The notes beneath the pieces were generated by a model. It ran no database searches. It worked only from the letters and a program-made list of their open reading frames with translations, and was not told the DNA's origin. A stretch of DNA of 64,000 nt, taken from the NCBI RefSeq assembly GCF_017893945.1, contig NZ_CP054257.1, positions 930,001 through 994,000 on the forward strand, in the 5' to 3' direction. Source of the stretch: Treponema parvum. GTDB taxonomy: Bacteria > Spirochaetota > Spirochaetia > Treponematales > Treponemataceae. The position numbers and the translations under genes were made by a program. Below, in pieces: positions 7,777-17,503 of this stretch; positions within the stretch are counted from its first letter, which is position 1; every line of letters begins with the position of its first letter.

Positions 7777-8964
7777 ATGCTTAATTTTACATATTACGCC
7801 CCTACACAGATTGTGTTCGGCAAAGGAACGGAAAAACAGACGGGTCAGCTTGTAAAGGCGCAGAATTGCAAAAAGGTGCTCGTGCATTTCGGCGGTAAGT
7901 CGGCAAAAGAGTCCGGTTTGCTTGACAGTGTTTACGATTCTTTAAAAGAAAACGGCATAGACTTTGTAAGTCTCGGAGGCGTAAAGCCTAATCCTGTTCT
8001 CTCTTTAGTGGAAAAAGGAATCGAACTTTGCAAGGCTGAAAAGGTTGATTTTATTTTGGCCGTAGGAGGCGGATCGGTCATAGATTCCGCCAAGGCCATA
8101 GGGTACGGAATGACAAATGATTTTCCAGTTTGGGATATCTACAGCCGCAAAAATGCGCCTAAGGCGTGTCTTCCGATCGGAGCGGTTTTGACCATTGCCG
8201 CCGCAGGAAGCGAAATGAGCGATTCTTCCGTGATAACGAACGACAAAACGCTTGAAAAAAGAGGGTTTTCAAGCAATTATTGCCGTCTTAAATTTGCGGT
8301 AATGAATCCGGAACTGACGTTCAGCTTGGGACAATGGCAGACTCAAAGCGGCGCTACCGATATCATTATGCACACTCTTGAAAGGTGGTTTACCGCAAAG
8401 GGACAGGAATCTTCCGAAATGGTAGATTATATTGCGGCGGGGCTCGTAAAAACTGTCATGCACAACGCGCCTGTCTTGCTCGACAATCCTCGCGACTATA
8501 ATGCGCGTGCGGAGATCATGTGGGCTTCAAGTCTTTCCCATAACGGGCTTACGGGGCCGTTCGGAAACGGAGATTGGGCTGTTCATCAGATCGAACATGA
8601 ATTGGGCGGAATGTTTGACGTTACGCACGGCGCAGGCTTGGCGGCTGTATGGGCTACGTGGGCGCGCTACGTCTATAAGGAAAACGTCGAACGCTTTGTT
8701 AAAATGGGCACCGATATTTTCGATATGAAAAAGCCTTCAAAAGGGGACGAGGAAAAAACCGCCCTCGAAGCTATCGCGAAGATGGAAGCCTTTTTCAAAT
8801 CCGTCAATATGCCGATTTCAATAAAAGAGCTTGGTCTTGATTTGAGCGACGCTCAATGCGAACAGCTTGCCGTAAACTGTACTTGGCAAGGCACGAGAAC
8901 GGTCGGCGCCGTAAAAAAACTGGGAAAAGCCGATCTTACGGAAATATATAAGAGGGCTCGCTGA
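7777..8964 (+). CDS. Iron-containing alcohol dehydrogenase (butanol dehydrogenase type)
   Basis: The 395-residue product begins NFTYYAPTQIVFGKG, typical for the group III iron-dependent NAD(P)H alcohol dehydrogenases of the BDH/YqhD branch. The nucleotide site is GGGSVIDSAK (97-106). Metal ligands are D195 and H199 (GATDIIMHTLE), H270 and H284 (VHQIEHELGG, DVTHGAG). The enzymes reduce aldehydes such as butyraldehyde or methylglyoxal to alcohols, a redox sink in fermenting anaerobes. The N-terminal match to the family supports the ATG at 7777, which has no ribosome site and a -10 box six bases upstream. Obg follows 57 bases later and probably belongs to another unit. Confidence 0.93.
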   Translation: MLNFTYYAPTQIVFGKGTEKQTGQLVKAQNCKKVLVHFGGKSAKESGLLDSVYDSLKENGIDFVSLGGVKPNPVLSLVEKGIELCKAEKVDFILAVGGGSVIDSAKAIGYGMTNDFPVWDIYSRKNAPKACLPIGAVLTIAAAGSEMSDSSVITNDKTLEKRGFSSNYCRLKFAVMNPELTFSLGQWQTQSGATDIIMHTLERWFTAKGQESSEMVDYIAAGLVKTVMHNAPVLLDNPRDYNARAEIMWASSLSHNGLTGPFGNGDWAVHQIEHELGGMFDVTHGAGLAAVWATWARYVYKENVERFVKMGTDIFDMKKPSKGDEEKTALEAIAKMEAFFKSVNMPISIKELGLDLSDAQCEQLAVNCTWQGTRTVGAVKKLGKADLTEIYKRAR

Positions 8965-9012
8965 ATTTGACGCCGTCTTAGCCTGATTTAAGCCGGTAAA
9001 ATTTGATTTTGA

Positions 9013-10842
<1,830 letters not shown>

Positions 10843-10859
<17 letters not shown>

Positions 10860-11562
10860 AGATGAGGATCCGTGCAATAAAAAAAAGCCGTGCGAAAGGT
10901 CTTCTCTTTTACAGGTTATAGAACGGATCCGCAGATACGCGGCTGAAGCTCTTTCTAAAAAACGTTACGAACATTCGGTTAGGGTGGCCGAAACCGCAAA
11001 AAAAATGTGCGTTTTGTACGGAGTTGATCCCGATCTCGGATATCTTGCGGGAATTGCCCACGACATATGTAAGGAAATGAAGGATGAAGATATCCTTTCG
11101 CTTGCTCTGCAGGACGGAGATCCTGTTACCGGAGTTGAAAAAGACAAGCTATCTCTCCTGCACGGGCGTGCGGCTGCGGTAATGCTTAAAAAAGATTTCG
11201 ACGTAAAAGACAAAGAGCTTTTGCAGGCCGTTGCATGCCATACTTTCGGGAGCCCGTCTTTAGGTAAGCTTGGAAAAATAATCTATGCCGCCGACAAGAT
11301 CGAGCCCGGCAGAGGACATGTGAGCGCGGAATATCTTGACAGACTGTTTTCGCTTGATTTGGATCATTTAGTTAAGACCGTTTTATCCGAGGCGATTTCC
11401 TATGTTAAAGAAAAAAAATACGCCGTGTCGCCTCAATCGATTGCTTTTCTTAAAAAGATTGAAGAAGACATAGCGGCTGAAAATAAGATCGCGGCGAAGA
11501 AAAACAATGAAAGTGTCTCTGCGTCGAAAGGCGGCGGCAAGCTTACGGCGCATTATGCATAA
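10843..11562 (+). CDS. yqeK: HD-domain phosphohydrolase YqeK (Ap4A hydrolase type)
   Basis: The start at 10843 lies inside the end of nadD; an upstream in-frame ATG at 10798 would add 15 residues unlike the family. The HD metal site is seen as RYEHSVRVAETA, IAHDICKE, HGRAAAVML, ACHTFG and YAADKIEPGR, the arrangement of YqeK proteins, which split diadenosine tetraphosphate symmetrically. The C-terminal tail of about 35 residues (AAENKIAAKKNNESVSASKG) is low in complexity and not part of the fold. Coupling to nadD is conserved in many bacteria. Confidence 0.92.
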
Positions 11563-11589
11563 AAACATAAAATAACACGGACGGTAAGG

Positions 11590-12783
11590 ATGCGTCTCAG
11601 ACAGGAACAAAAAGGATTTATTTTTTTACTTCTCATTTTATTGATCATAGGTTCCGTTTCCCTTGTTTTATACTTCCTTCTTGAAGAAGATCCCGTAGGC
11701 GAAATTTTGGAGCAGGAACAGGTAATAAAACTTCTTATCGTAATGGAAGATGAAGGGGAAGTGCTTTTTACCGATGTGTTTTTATATTATCCGCTTTCTC
11801 ACGTCGGTGCGATGATCAGCATCCCCGGCAATACGGGATCTATTTATTCTTCGATAGGCCGTGTAGACCGAATAGACAGGATATATTCCGAAAAAGGTAT
11901 TCAGGTTTACAGGTCGGAAATAGAAAAGCTCATAGGATCTTCGATTCCGTTTTATATCGTGATTGGTCTGAAAGATTTACAACTTATCACCGACAGACTC
12001 GGAGGTATGCGTGTTCTGGTTCCTTCACCCGTCGACGCTCTTTCGCCGGAGGGCAAGAGGTGGCTTTTACCGTCAGGTTCAATCTTGCTTGACGGAGATA
12101 AACTTGCGGTTTATCTTGAATACTTTATTGAAGATGAAACGGATTCAAGTGCCGCCGAACGCCGTCAGAATGTGGTAATCGCTTTGCTTTCGGCTTTAAA
12201 CAGAAACGCCTCCGTGATCTTTGAAAAAAAGAATTTTAAATTTTATGAAAAAAAATTTACTTCGAATGTGAACGCCAACGGGTTAAGAGATCTTTTGCGT
12301 GAAATTTCAAAAGTTGATGCGGAACGAATCGTACCGCAGACAGTTACGGGAATGCGCCGCCTTGTCGACGGAAACGAACTTTTATTCCCGTTTTATGACG
12401 GGCAGCTTATAAAAGATGTGGTGATGCAGACGGTAAACTCCCTTGTTTCCGAAACCATGACTTTGAGCGGCCGTGTTTACGTGCTTGAAATTAAAAACGG
12501 CACCACAGTACAGGGTTTAGCTCATAATACGGCCGCTCTTTTTCGGAGCGCCGGCTATGATATACTTAGAACTCTGAATGCGGCTTCGAACGATATTGAA
12601 AAGACTGAAATAATAGATCACATAGGCAATGCCGAAGCTGCAAAAAGCTTGGGCAATTTTATACGCTGCAATAACATAAGAGAAGAAGACATTCAGCTTT
12701 CAGGCGATGTTAGTGATGAAAACAGGAACGTAGACTTTACGATCATACTCGGCGGCGATTTTGACGGCCGATACGTTCATTAA
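11590..12783 (+). CDS. LytR-CpsA-Psr-type membrane protein with LytR_C tail
   Basis: The 397-residue product has one N-terminal membrane segment (FIFLLLILLIIGSVSLVLYF), an LCP-like domain (residues 45-250: ISIPGNTGSIYS, VDRIDRIYSEKG, GGMRVLVPSPVDA, ERRQNVVIALLSA) and a LytR_C domain at the end (VYVLEIKNGTTVQGLA). LCP proteins transfer undecaprenyl-linked polymers to peptidoglycan or protein in Gram-positives. In spirochaetes the acceptor is unknown. Conserved arginines of the phosphotransferase site are only partly visible (ERRQ), so activity is uncertain. Position between yqeK and rsfS is typical. Confidence 0.8.
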   Translation: MRLRQEQKGFIFLLLILLIIGSVSLVLYFLLEEDPVGEILEQEQVIKLLIVMEDEGEVLFTDVFLYYPLSHVGAMISIPGNTGSIYSSIGRVDRIDRIYSEKGIQVYRSEIEKLIGSSIPFYIVIGLKDLQLITDRLGGMRVLVPSPVDALSPEGKRWLLPSGSILLDGDKLAVYLEYFIEDETDSSAAERRQNVVIALLSALNRNASVIFEKKNFKFYEKKFTSNVNANGLRDLLREISKVDAERIVPQTVTGMRRLVDGNELLFPFYDGQLIKDVVMQTVNSLVSETMTLSGRVYVLEIKNGTTVQGLAHNTAALFRSAGYDILRTLNAASNDIEKTEIIDHIGNAEAAKSLGNFIRCNNIREEDIQLSGDVSDENRNVDFTIILGGDFDGRYVH

Positions 12784-12832
12784 GGGCTTTGGCGATCTCG
12801 TTTTCTGCGGCGCATAAAAAATTTTATTGAAA

Positions 12833-12907
12833 TGTGCACAAAAAGCGCACGAATTGCACTCAGTCGAAAATTGAAATTTTCTTCTTTATGCAATTTTATC
12901 GGAGGAG
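12833..12907 (+). promoter_or_regulatory. Family-A structured leader (copy A1) before rsfS
   Basis: The order is: a small GTGC..GCGCAC hairpin, AATTGCA and TGCAATT enclosing an inner GAAAATTGAAATTTTC hairpin, TTTTATC and the ribosome site GGAGGAG. It is nearly identical for about 60 bases to copy A2 (28802-28871). It lies in the gap between the LCP gene and rsfS, within the operon. Confidence 0.7.
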
Positions 12908-12912
12908 TAAAC

Positions 12913-13269
12913 ATGAACGAAATAGAAACGAAGGCGCTTGAAATCGCACGGCTGCTGCAAGACGGCAAGGGTAAAGACGTCTGTGTTCTCGATATTTCCG
13001 AGCTGAACAGCTGGACAGATTATTTTATAATTGCGACTGTGAATAGTTCTTCGCATCAGCAAGGTTTGTACAAGGATGTAAAAGACTACATCAAAGACCA
13101 TGCGCTTGAGATTCACACCGTGCACAGAAAGACGCCGGACGGGAACGACTGGAATTTGATAGACTTAGGACCGATCGTCGTCCATCTTATGTCCGAAGCT
13201 GCGCGGAATTTTTACGATCTTGAAAAGCTTTGGTTCGCAGGGCGCAAGGTTGATTTTAAAACAGCGTAG
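12913..13269 (+). CDS. rsfS: Ribosomal silencing factor RsfS
   Basis: The 118-residue product has the RsfS/Iojap pattern ALEIARLLQDGKGKDVCVLD, WTDYFIIATVNSS, and DWNLIDLGPIVVHLMSEAAR-YDLEKLW. RsfS binds uL14 and blocks subunit joining when nutrients are short. The start at 12913 follows GGAGGAG by five bases; an upstream open frame runs through the family-A leader and is not coding. It is the last gene of the obg unit and converges on a small acidic protein gene. Confidence 0.95.
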   Translation: MNEIETKALEIARLLQDGKGKDVCVLDISELNSWTDYFIIATVNSSSHQQGLYKDVKDYIKDHALEIHTVHRKTPDGNDWNLIDLGPIVVHLMSEAARNFYDLEKLWFAGRKVDFKTA

Positions 13270-13280
13270 AAAAAAGGTTT

Positions 13281-13520
13281 TTATCTGGTAAAGTCGTAGC
13301 CGTCTTCTTCTTCGACATCGTCAAAGGGTTCTTGAACGTCTTCGTCTTCAAGATCTTCGAAACTTTCTTCTTCGTAGAAGTCGTCGTCAAAGTCATCCAG
13401 AGAATCGGATTCCTCGCTGTCTTCAAAGTCGTTTAAGGAATCGTCTTCATCGTAATCGTCGTTGTAAGAAAAACTCACCGTTGCAGATTGATAATCCGAC
13501 CAATCACCTTCGTCAAGCAT
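13281..13520 (-). CDS. Small, highly acidic protein, unknown
   Basis: The start at 13520 follows GGGAGG and begins MLDEGDWSDYQSATVSFSYN; longer in-frame starts lack a ribosome site. The 79-residue product is dominated by Asp, Glu and Ser (DDYDEDDSLNDFEDSEESD) with regular Phe/Leu, so it is probably disordered and strongly negative. I do not recognise it. Acidic proteins of this kind include RNA-polymerase delta-like tails and nucleic-acid mimics, but nothing here proves either. Its stop lies 11 bases from the rsfS stop. A perfect 20-bp palindrome lies 50 bases upstream. Confidence 0.6.
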   Translation of the reverse strand: MLDEGDWSDYQSATVSFSYNDDYDEDDSLNDFEDSEESDSLDDFDDDFYEEESFEDLEDEDVQEPFDDVEEEDGYDFTR

Positions 13521-13570
13521 GTCACCCTCCCGCAGATGCATAAGCCTGTTTCGTTTTTTCACTAAGAAAT

Positions 13571-13590
13571 AAACGCTATATATAGCGTTT
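13571..13590. promoter_or_regulatory. Perfect 20-bp palindrome upstream of the acidic-protein gene
   Basis: AAACGCTATATATAGCGTTT is fully self-complementary and holds a TATATA that could be the -10 of the acidic-protein gene. A dimeric repressor operator is a reasonable guess; a terminator is less likely since no T-tract follows. Confidence 0.45.
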
Positions 13591-13815
13591 GTTGCCGACA
13601 ACTTGAATGTAATTTAGCATCGCATTTCTGTCAATATTGTTTTGCAAAAAATATGAATTTATGCGCGCTTTTTTTGCGGCCTCAGGCAGGGCGCTGCCGG
13701 GAGTGCAGACTTTTTATATTTGCCAGTGCAGCTCATATCGGTGCGCCGCAACGCCACAACGTTGCGGTTGATTTTCCCGTGGCGCATTTACAGCGCGGCA
13801 AGCACGGACAATTAT

Positions 13816-13844
13816 TTGACATTAATTATCAGAATTTGTATAAT
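13816..13844 (+). promoter_or_regulatory. Consensus sigma-70 promoter of ispE
   Basis: TTGACA (13816-13821), 17 bases, TATAAT (13839-13844): a perfect consensus. Transcription should start at about 13851, only a few bases before the ATG at 13855, with no ribosome site. The gap 13602-13815 also holds a CCGCAAC..GTTGCGG hairpin at about 13747-13768 and no recognisable gene. Confidence 0.8.
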
Positions 13845-13854
13845 ACGTAGAAAT

Positions 13855-14712
13855 ATGCTTGCTGAAATGCGTGTATCCGCGCCTGCAAAAATAAATTTGA
13901 ACTTGAAGGTGCTTCCTAAAAGGGCAGACGGATTTCACGTAATTGAAAGTATTTTTCAAACCGTCCGGTTGTTTGATGATCTTTTAATTTGTATTGAAGA
14001 CGGAAAAAATACTTGCACGGTGGAATGTCACGACATGGAGCTGCCAAAGCAAAATACACTGTCGGCTGCATATAAGGCATTTTGTTTGCATACCGGATTT
14101 GACAGATCTGTCCGCGTAAGGCTGACAAAAAGGATCCCTTCCGGCGGCGGTTTAGGCGGCGGCTCATCGGATGCCGCTTATTTTATTAAAGCGCTGTCGC
14201 AGCTGGCGAACGTTCGTCTTTCTTCCGAATTGTCGAACAAGATTGCCGGCGAAGTCGGAAGCGATGTGTTTTTTTTCCTGTGCTGTGCTCATCCAGGATG
14301 TGCGCTTGTTACAGGCCGCGGAGAAATTGTTAAACCGATTAAACCGCGTCAAGATATGCATATTCTGCTGGTTTTTCCCGGTGTTCACAGTTCGACAGGA
14401 GAAGCTTATTCTTTAGTCGACAAGGCCGCCTCCGAGGGGGAATTTGCAGATTGCCCTTCATTCGAAGAGCTTGAGACTGTATATAACGGTCCCATAGTTG
14501 ATTGGACCTTTGCCAACAGTTTCACTCCTGTTATTGCGCGACGGTATCCTGAGATAGGAGCAGCGATCGCCGAAGTACGTAAGGCAGGTGCTGTTTTTTC
14601 TGATATGTCCGGTTCGGGTTCCGCTGTTTTTGGAATTTTTGCTTCTGCCGGAGAAGCGGACATTGCTTTTCATGCGCTGATTTCTAAAGGACTTAAGTGC
14701 GTTGCCGCATGA
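13855..14712 (+). CDS. ispE: 4-diphosphocytidyl-2-C-methyl-D-erythritol kinase
   Basis: IspE phosphorylates CDP-methylerythritol in the MEP isoprenoid pathway. The product has the GHMP-kinase features: VSAPAKINLNLKVL at the start, the ATP loop IPSGGGLGGGSSDAA and the C-terminal MSGSGSAVFGIF. The start is either the ATG at 13855 or the ATG at 13867 (MRVSAPAKI); neither has a Shine-Dalgarno sequence and the promoter predicts a leader of four to sixteen bases. Length (285 residues) is normal. SpoVG follows. Confidence 0.93.
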   Translation: MLAEMRVSAPAKINLNLKVLPKRADGFHVIESIFQTVRLFDDLLICIEDGKNTCTVECHDMELPKQNTLSAAYKAFCLHTGFDRSVRVRLTKRIPSGGGLGGGSSDAAYFIKALSQLANVRLSSELSNKIAGEVGSDVFFFLCCAHPGCALVTGRGEIVKPIKPRQDMHILLVFPGVHSSTGEAYSLVDKAASEGEFADCPSFEELETVYNGPIVDWTFANSFTPVIARRYPEIGAAIAEVRKAGAVFSDMSGSGSAVFGIFASAGEADIAFHALISKGLKCVAA

Positions 14713-14767
14713 GTATCGTCGGGTAAGAGAGAGTTACAGACTATTACCAAGCCTTGCGGAGGTTGCT

Positions 14768-15055
14768 GTGCAGATCACTGAATTACGCATTAGGAAAGTA
14801 GAAGCGGAGGGGAAACTTCGTGCTTATGTGACGGTCACATTTGACAATTGTTTTGTTGTTCATAATGTGAAGATAATTGACGGTAAAACGGGATTGTTCA
14901 TAGCAATGCCGAGCCGTAAAACGGCAAGCGGTGAATACAAGGATGTAGCTCATCCTATAAGCCCTGAATTCAGAAGTGAGCTTCAGGATAAAATCCTTGC
15001 AGAATACAACGCCGGTCATATAGAGCCGGGATTTGCTGTTTCGGAAGAAAATTAA
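14768..15055 (+). CDS. spoVG: SpoVG-type RNA/DNA-binding regulator
   Basis: The start is the GTG at 14768, five bases after GGAGG; the open frame extends further upstream into ispE but without homology. The 95-residue product has the SpoVG pattern MQITELRIRKVEAEGKLRAY, FDNCFVVHNVKIIDG, GLFIAMPSRK and DVAHPISPEFR. SpoVG proteins bind nucleic acids site-specifically; in Borrelia and staphylococci they regulate gene expression. The ispE-spoVG order is conserved in treponemes and Gram-positives. Confidence 0.95.
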   Translation: MQITELRIRKVEAEGKLRAYVTVTFDNCFVVHNVKIIDGKTGLFIAMPSRKTASGEYKDVAHPISPEFRSELQDKILAEYNAGHIEPGFAVSEEN

Positions 15056-15065
15056 TTTGTTATTT

Positions 15066-15138
15066 TGGGACGTCGGCAAGCGGTAAGCCCCCGGCTTTTG
15101 GTGCCGGTATTCCACAGGTTCGAATCCTGTCGTCCCAG
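15066..15138 (+). tRNA. tRNA-Gln (anticodon UUG)
   Basis: A full cloverleaf can be folded: acceptor TGGGACG..CGTCCCA, D arm GGCAAGCGGTAAGCC, anticodon stem CCGGC..GCCGG with loop TTTTGGT (anticodon TTG), T arm CACAGGTTCGAATCCTG. The discriminator base is G and CCA is not encoded. It lies between spoVG and rplY. Confidence 0.95.
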
Positions 15139-15175
15139 TTAATATTTTTTAAAACGGTTTTAAGGAGTTCCTTTT

Positions 15176-15730
15176 ATGGATCAGATGGTAATTAATGCAA
15201 AGACCCGTACGACTATGGGAAAAAAAGCAGCGAAGGTTTTGCGGACAACCGGGCGTATTCCGGCAATAATGTACAATTCCAAGGGACAGTCGACGATGAT
15301 AGACGTTGATGAAACGGAATTCAATAAGGTGTGGCGCACGGTCACTCCTACGACGCTCGTTACTCTGAAGATCGACGGTAAAGATTCCGCGGAAGCTTTT
15401 ATTAAGGATACCGAGTATAACATACGCACGGATAAGGTTTTGCATGCGGATTTTTTTGAACCTGCGAGCGACAAAGAGCTTACCGTAAAGATGAAGTTGC
15501 AGTATACGGGAACGCCGGCAGGAGTTCTTAAAGGCGGTTTTATGCGTAAGCATACTCCTTTTGTAACGCTGAAGGCCGTCGCCAAGAATATTCCGGAACG
15601 TCTGGTTGTGGACGTTTCAGGCATCAACGTGGGCGAACACTTTTGTGTAAAAGATCTCTCGTTCGCAAAGGGCGTTACGGTTCTTACTCCGCCGGAAACT
15701 TATCTGGTAAGCGTTTCTCCTGCGCGCTAG
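15176..15730 (+). CDS. rplY: 50S ribosomal protein bL25 (CTC form)
   Basis: The 184-residue product has the 5S-rRNA-binding L25 domain (residues 1-95: AKTRTTMGKKAAKVLRTTGR, PAIMYNSKG, FIKDTEYNIRTDKVLHADFFE) and the C-terminal beta domain found in the general-stress CTC form (VKMKLQYTGTPAGVLKGG). It stabilises the central protuberance through 5S rRNA. AAGGAG precedes the ATG. A strong terminator follows, so tilS is transcribed separately or by read-through. Confidence 0.95.
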   Translation: MDQMVINAKTRTTMGKKAAKVLRTTGRIPAIMYNSKGQSTMIDVDETEFNKVWRTVTPTTLVTLKIDGKDSAEAFIKDTEYNIRTDKVLHADFFEPASDKELTVKMKLQYTGTPAGVLKGGFMRKHTPFVTLKAVAKNIPERLVVDVSGINVGEHFCVKDLSFAKGVTVLTPPETYLVSVSPAR

Positions 15731-15755
15731 GTTTTTCATTTTAATGTAAACTGAC

Positions 15756-15796
15756 GCTGACTGACGGACGTAGTGCCGTCGGTCAGCTTTTTTTTT
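15756..15796 (+). terminator. Terminator after rplY
   Basis: GCTGACTGACGG and CCGTCGGTCAGC pair with one mismatch around an 8-base loop and are followed by a run of nine T. Confidence 0.9.
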
Positions 15797-15825
15797 AAGT
15801 TTAAAGGCAAAACAGGGAAGGTTAT

Positions 15826-17442
15826 TTGAAAAAATCGTCTGAAAGGTCATCTTCTAAAGAATCATTTTCCGAAAGGTCGTTTATTGAAAAATTTGACGGC
15901 CGTGTCGAAGCCGCGCTTTCTAAGCTGGGAGTAAAGTTTTCTCCTCAGCTTCGTTTGGGAGCCGCCGTTTCAGGCGGAGCGGATTCGATTGCGCTCCTGT
16001 CGTCCCTTGCCGCTCTTTGCCGCAAAAACGGCGTTCCCCTCTTTGTTATTACCGTAAACCATAGAATCCGCCCTGACGGCGAGTCCGAAGGCGATGCAAA
16101 GTTCGTGGCCGATTATTGTAAAGAGCTTCGAAACGGCGGGTGCGCCGTTGAATGCTTCGTTTATAATATTCCTTACGGCCGTGTAGACATGTGCGCCGCG
16201 GAACGCGGAGGCGGAACAGAAGAAGCCGCCCGGTATCTGCGGTATGAGGCGTTTGATTCCTTTATAAAGGACAAAGATCTTTCATTTTTGTGCCTTGCTC
16301 ACAACAAAAACGACAACCTCGAAACGATTCTCATGCGTTTTTTTCAGGGAAGTTCGGGAACCGCTGCTGCAGGAATAAAAAGCCAAAGGGATAAGTGCGT
16401 AAGACCTCTCTTGGAAATTTCCCGCCGGGAAATTGAAGACTATTTGAATTTTCGTAAAATTCCGTGGAGAACGGACAGCACGAACAGCGACAATTCTTAC
16501 CTTAGAAACCGGATAAGAAACGTACTTGTGCCGGTTCTGGACGAAACGTTCCCCGGTTGGCAGGGGGCGGTTCTTAACGGAGCCGAAAAGACGGAACAAG
16601 ATTCGTCATTGCTCGATTCTTTTTCGGCAAAACTCAAATGGAAAAGATACGGCGAGAGCCTTTTTATGCCTCTGGACGAACTTGCCGTTTTGCCTGAGTC
16701 CATAAGGCGAAGGCTCATCTTTTCTGCGGTAAACGAAATCGGCTGTAACGAGCGCGTCCCCTATTCGTTTATACAAAGATGCAGCGATATGATAAATCGG
16801 CATAGCAAAGAGCACGATGCGGCGGCCGGCGATGCGGAAAAAACCGGAGAAATGGGGAAGTCTGGCGCGGCTGAGAAACTGGGAGCTGCGGAAAAAATCG
16901 CTTTTGGAGTGCGCCGTACGAAAAAGCTTGAAGAATGTAGAATCTCCAGCGTCAAAGCTTGCATAAGATTAGTAAAAACAAAACCGCCTTTTGACGCAAG
17001 CTTGTCCGACGTTATGTTGTTTATCGAAAAACAGACGGAACCGAAGACGCATAAAGGTTTTTTTGCTATAATAAAAGAAAAAGGGAGGTATGAGCTGCCT
17101 TTCGGAACGGTTTCGGTAGCGGACGACGGAACTGCCGCTTTATGCGGCCATTCCGCAAATTCGCTGATTTTGAAAAACATTTCGCTTCCGTTTTGCGTAA
17201 GGAGCCGGCAGCCGGGCGATGCGGTTTTGTCCGCGGACAAGACGATGAAGGATCTGAACGATATTTTTTCTTCATGGAAAATTGAAGAAGAAATGCGCGA
17301 TCTTATTCCGATCGTTCAAAGGCTGGATACGGACGATCAGGAGATTGTTTGCGTCTATGCTTCTGTATACGGTTTTCCGGATTGGATAGTAAAACAGGAG
17401 AATGAAAGCCTTTCCGGCGGCGTCTGTGCGTCCGGCCGCTGA
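15826..17442 (+). CDS. tilS: tRNA(Ile)-lysidine synthase
   Basis: TilS converts C34 of the CAU-anticodon tRNA-Ile to lysidine with ATP and lysine, so that AUA is read as Ile. The PP-loop SGGADS is at residues 49-54; the N-domain continues through AHNKNDNLETILMRFFQGSSG and RNRIRNVLVPVLDE. The C-terminal TilS domain is seen near the end (RSRQPGDAV, KDLNDIFSSWKIEEEMRDLIPI). The start is a TTG at 15826 after GGGAAGG; no ATG precedes the PP-loop. The 538 residues include a low-complexity linker around 325-365 (DAAAGDAEKTGEMGKSGAAE), longer than usual. Confidence 0.93.
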   Translation: MKKSSERSSSKESFSERSFIEKFDGRVEAALSKLGVKFSPQLRLGAAVSGGADSIALLSSLAALCRKNGVPLFVITVNHRIRPDGESEGDAKFVADYCKELRNGGCAVECFVYNIPYGRVDMCAAERGGGTEEAARYLRYEAFDSFIKDKDLSFLCLAHNKNDNLETILMRFFQGSSGTAAAGIKSQRDKCVRPLLEISRREIEDYLNFRKIPWRTDSTNSDNSYLRNRIRNVLVPVLDETFPGWQGAVLNGAEKTEQDSSLLDSFSAKLKWKRYGESLFMPLDELAVLPESIRRRLIFSAVNEIGCNERVPYSFIQRCSDMINRHSKEHDAAAGDAEKTGEMGKSGAAEKLGAAEKIAFGVRRTKKLEECRISSVKACIRLVKTKPPFDASLSDVMLFIEKQTEPKTHKGFFAIIKEKGRYELPFGTVSVADDGTAALCGHSANSLILKNISLPFCVRSRQPGDAVLSADKTMKDLNDIFSSWKIEEEMRDLIPIVQRLDTDDQEIVCVYASVYGFPDWIVKQENESLSGGVCASGR

Positions 17443-17503
17443 TGAGGAACTTTTTGTTACCGGACAGTATTTTGTTTTTTATAGAAGAAAAGGTTAAAAA
17501 GAT

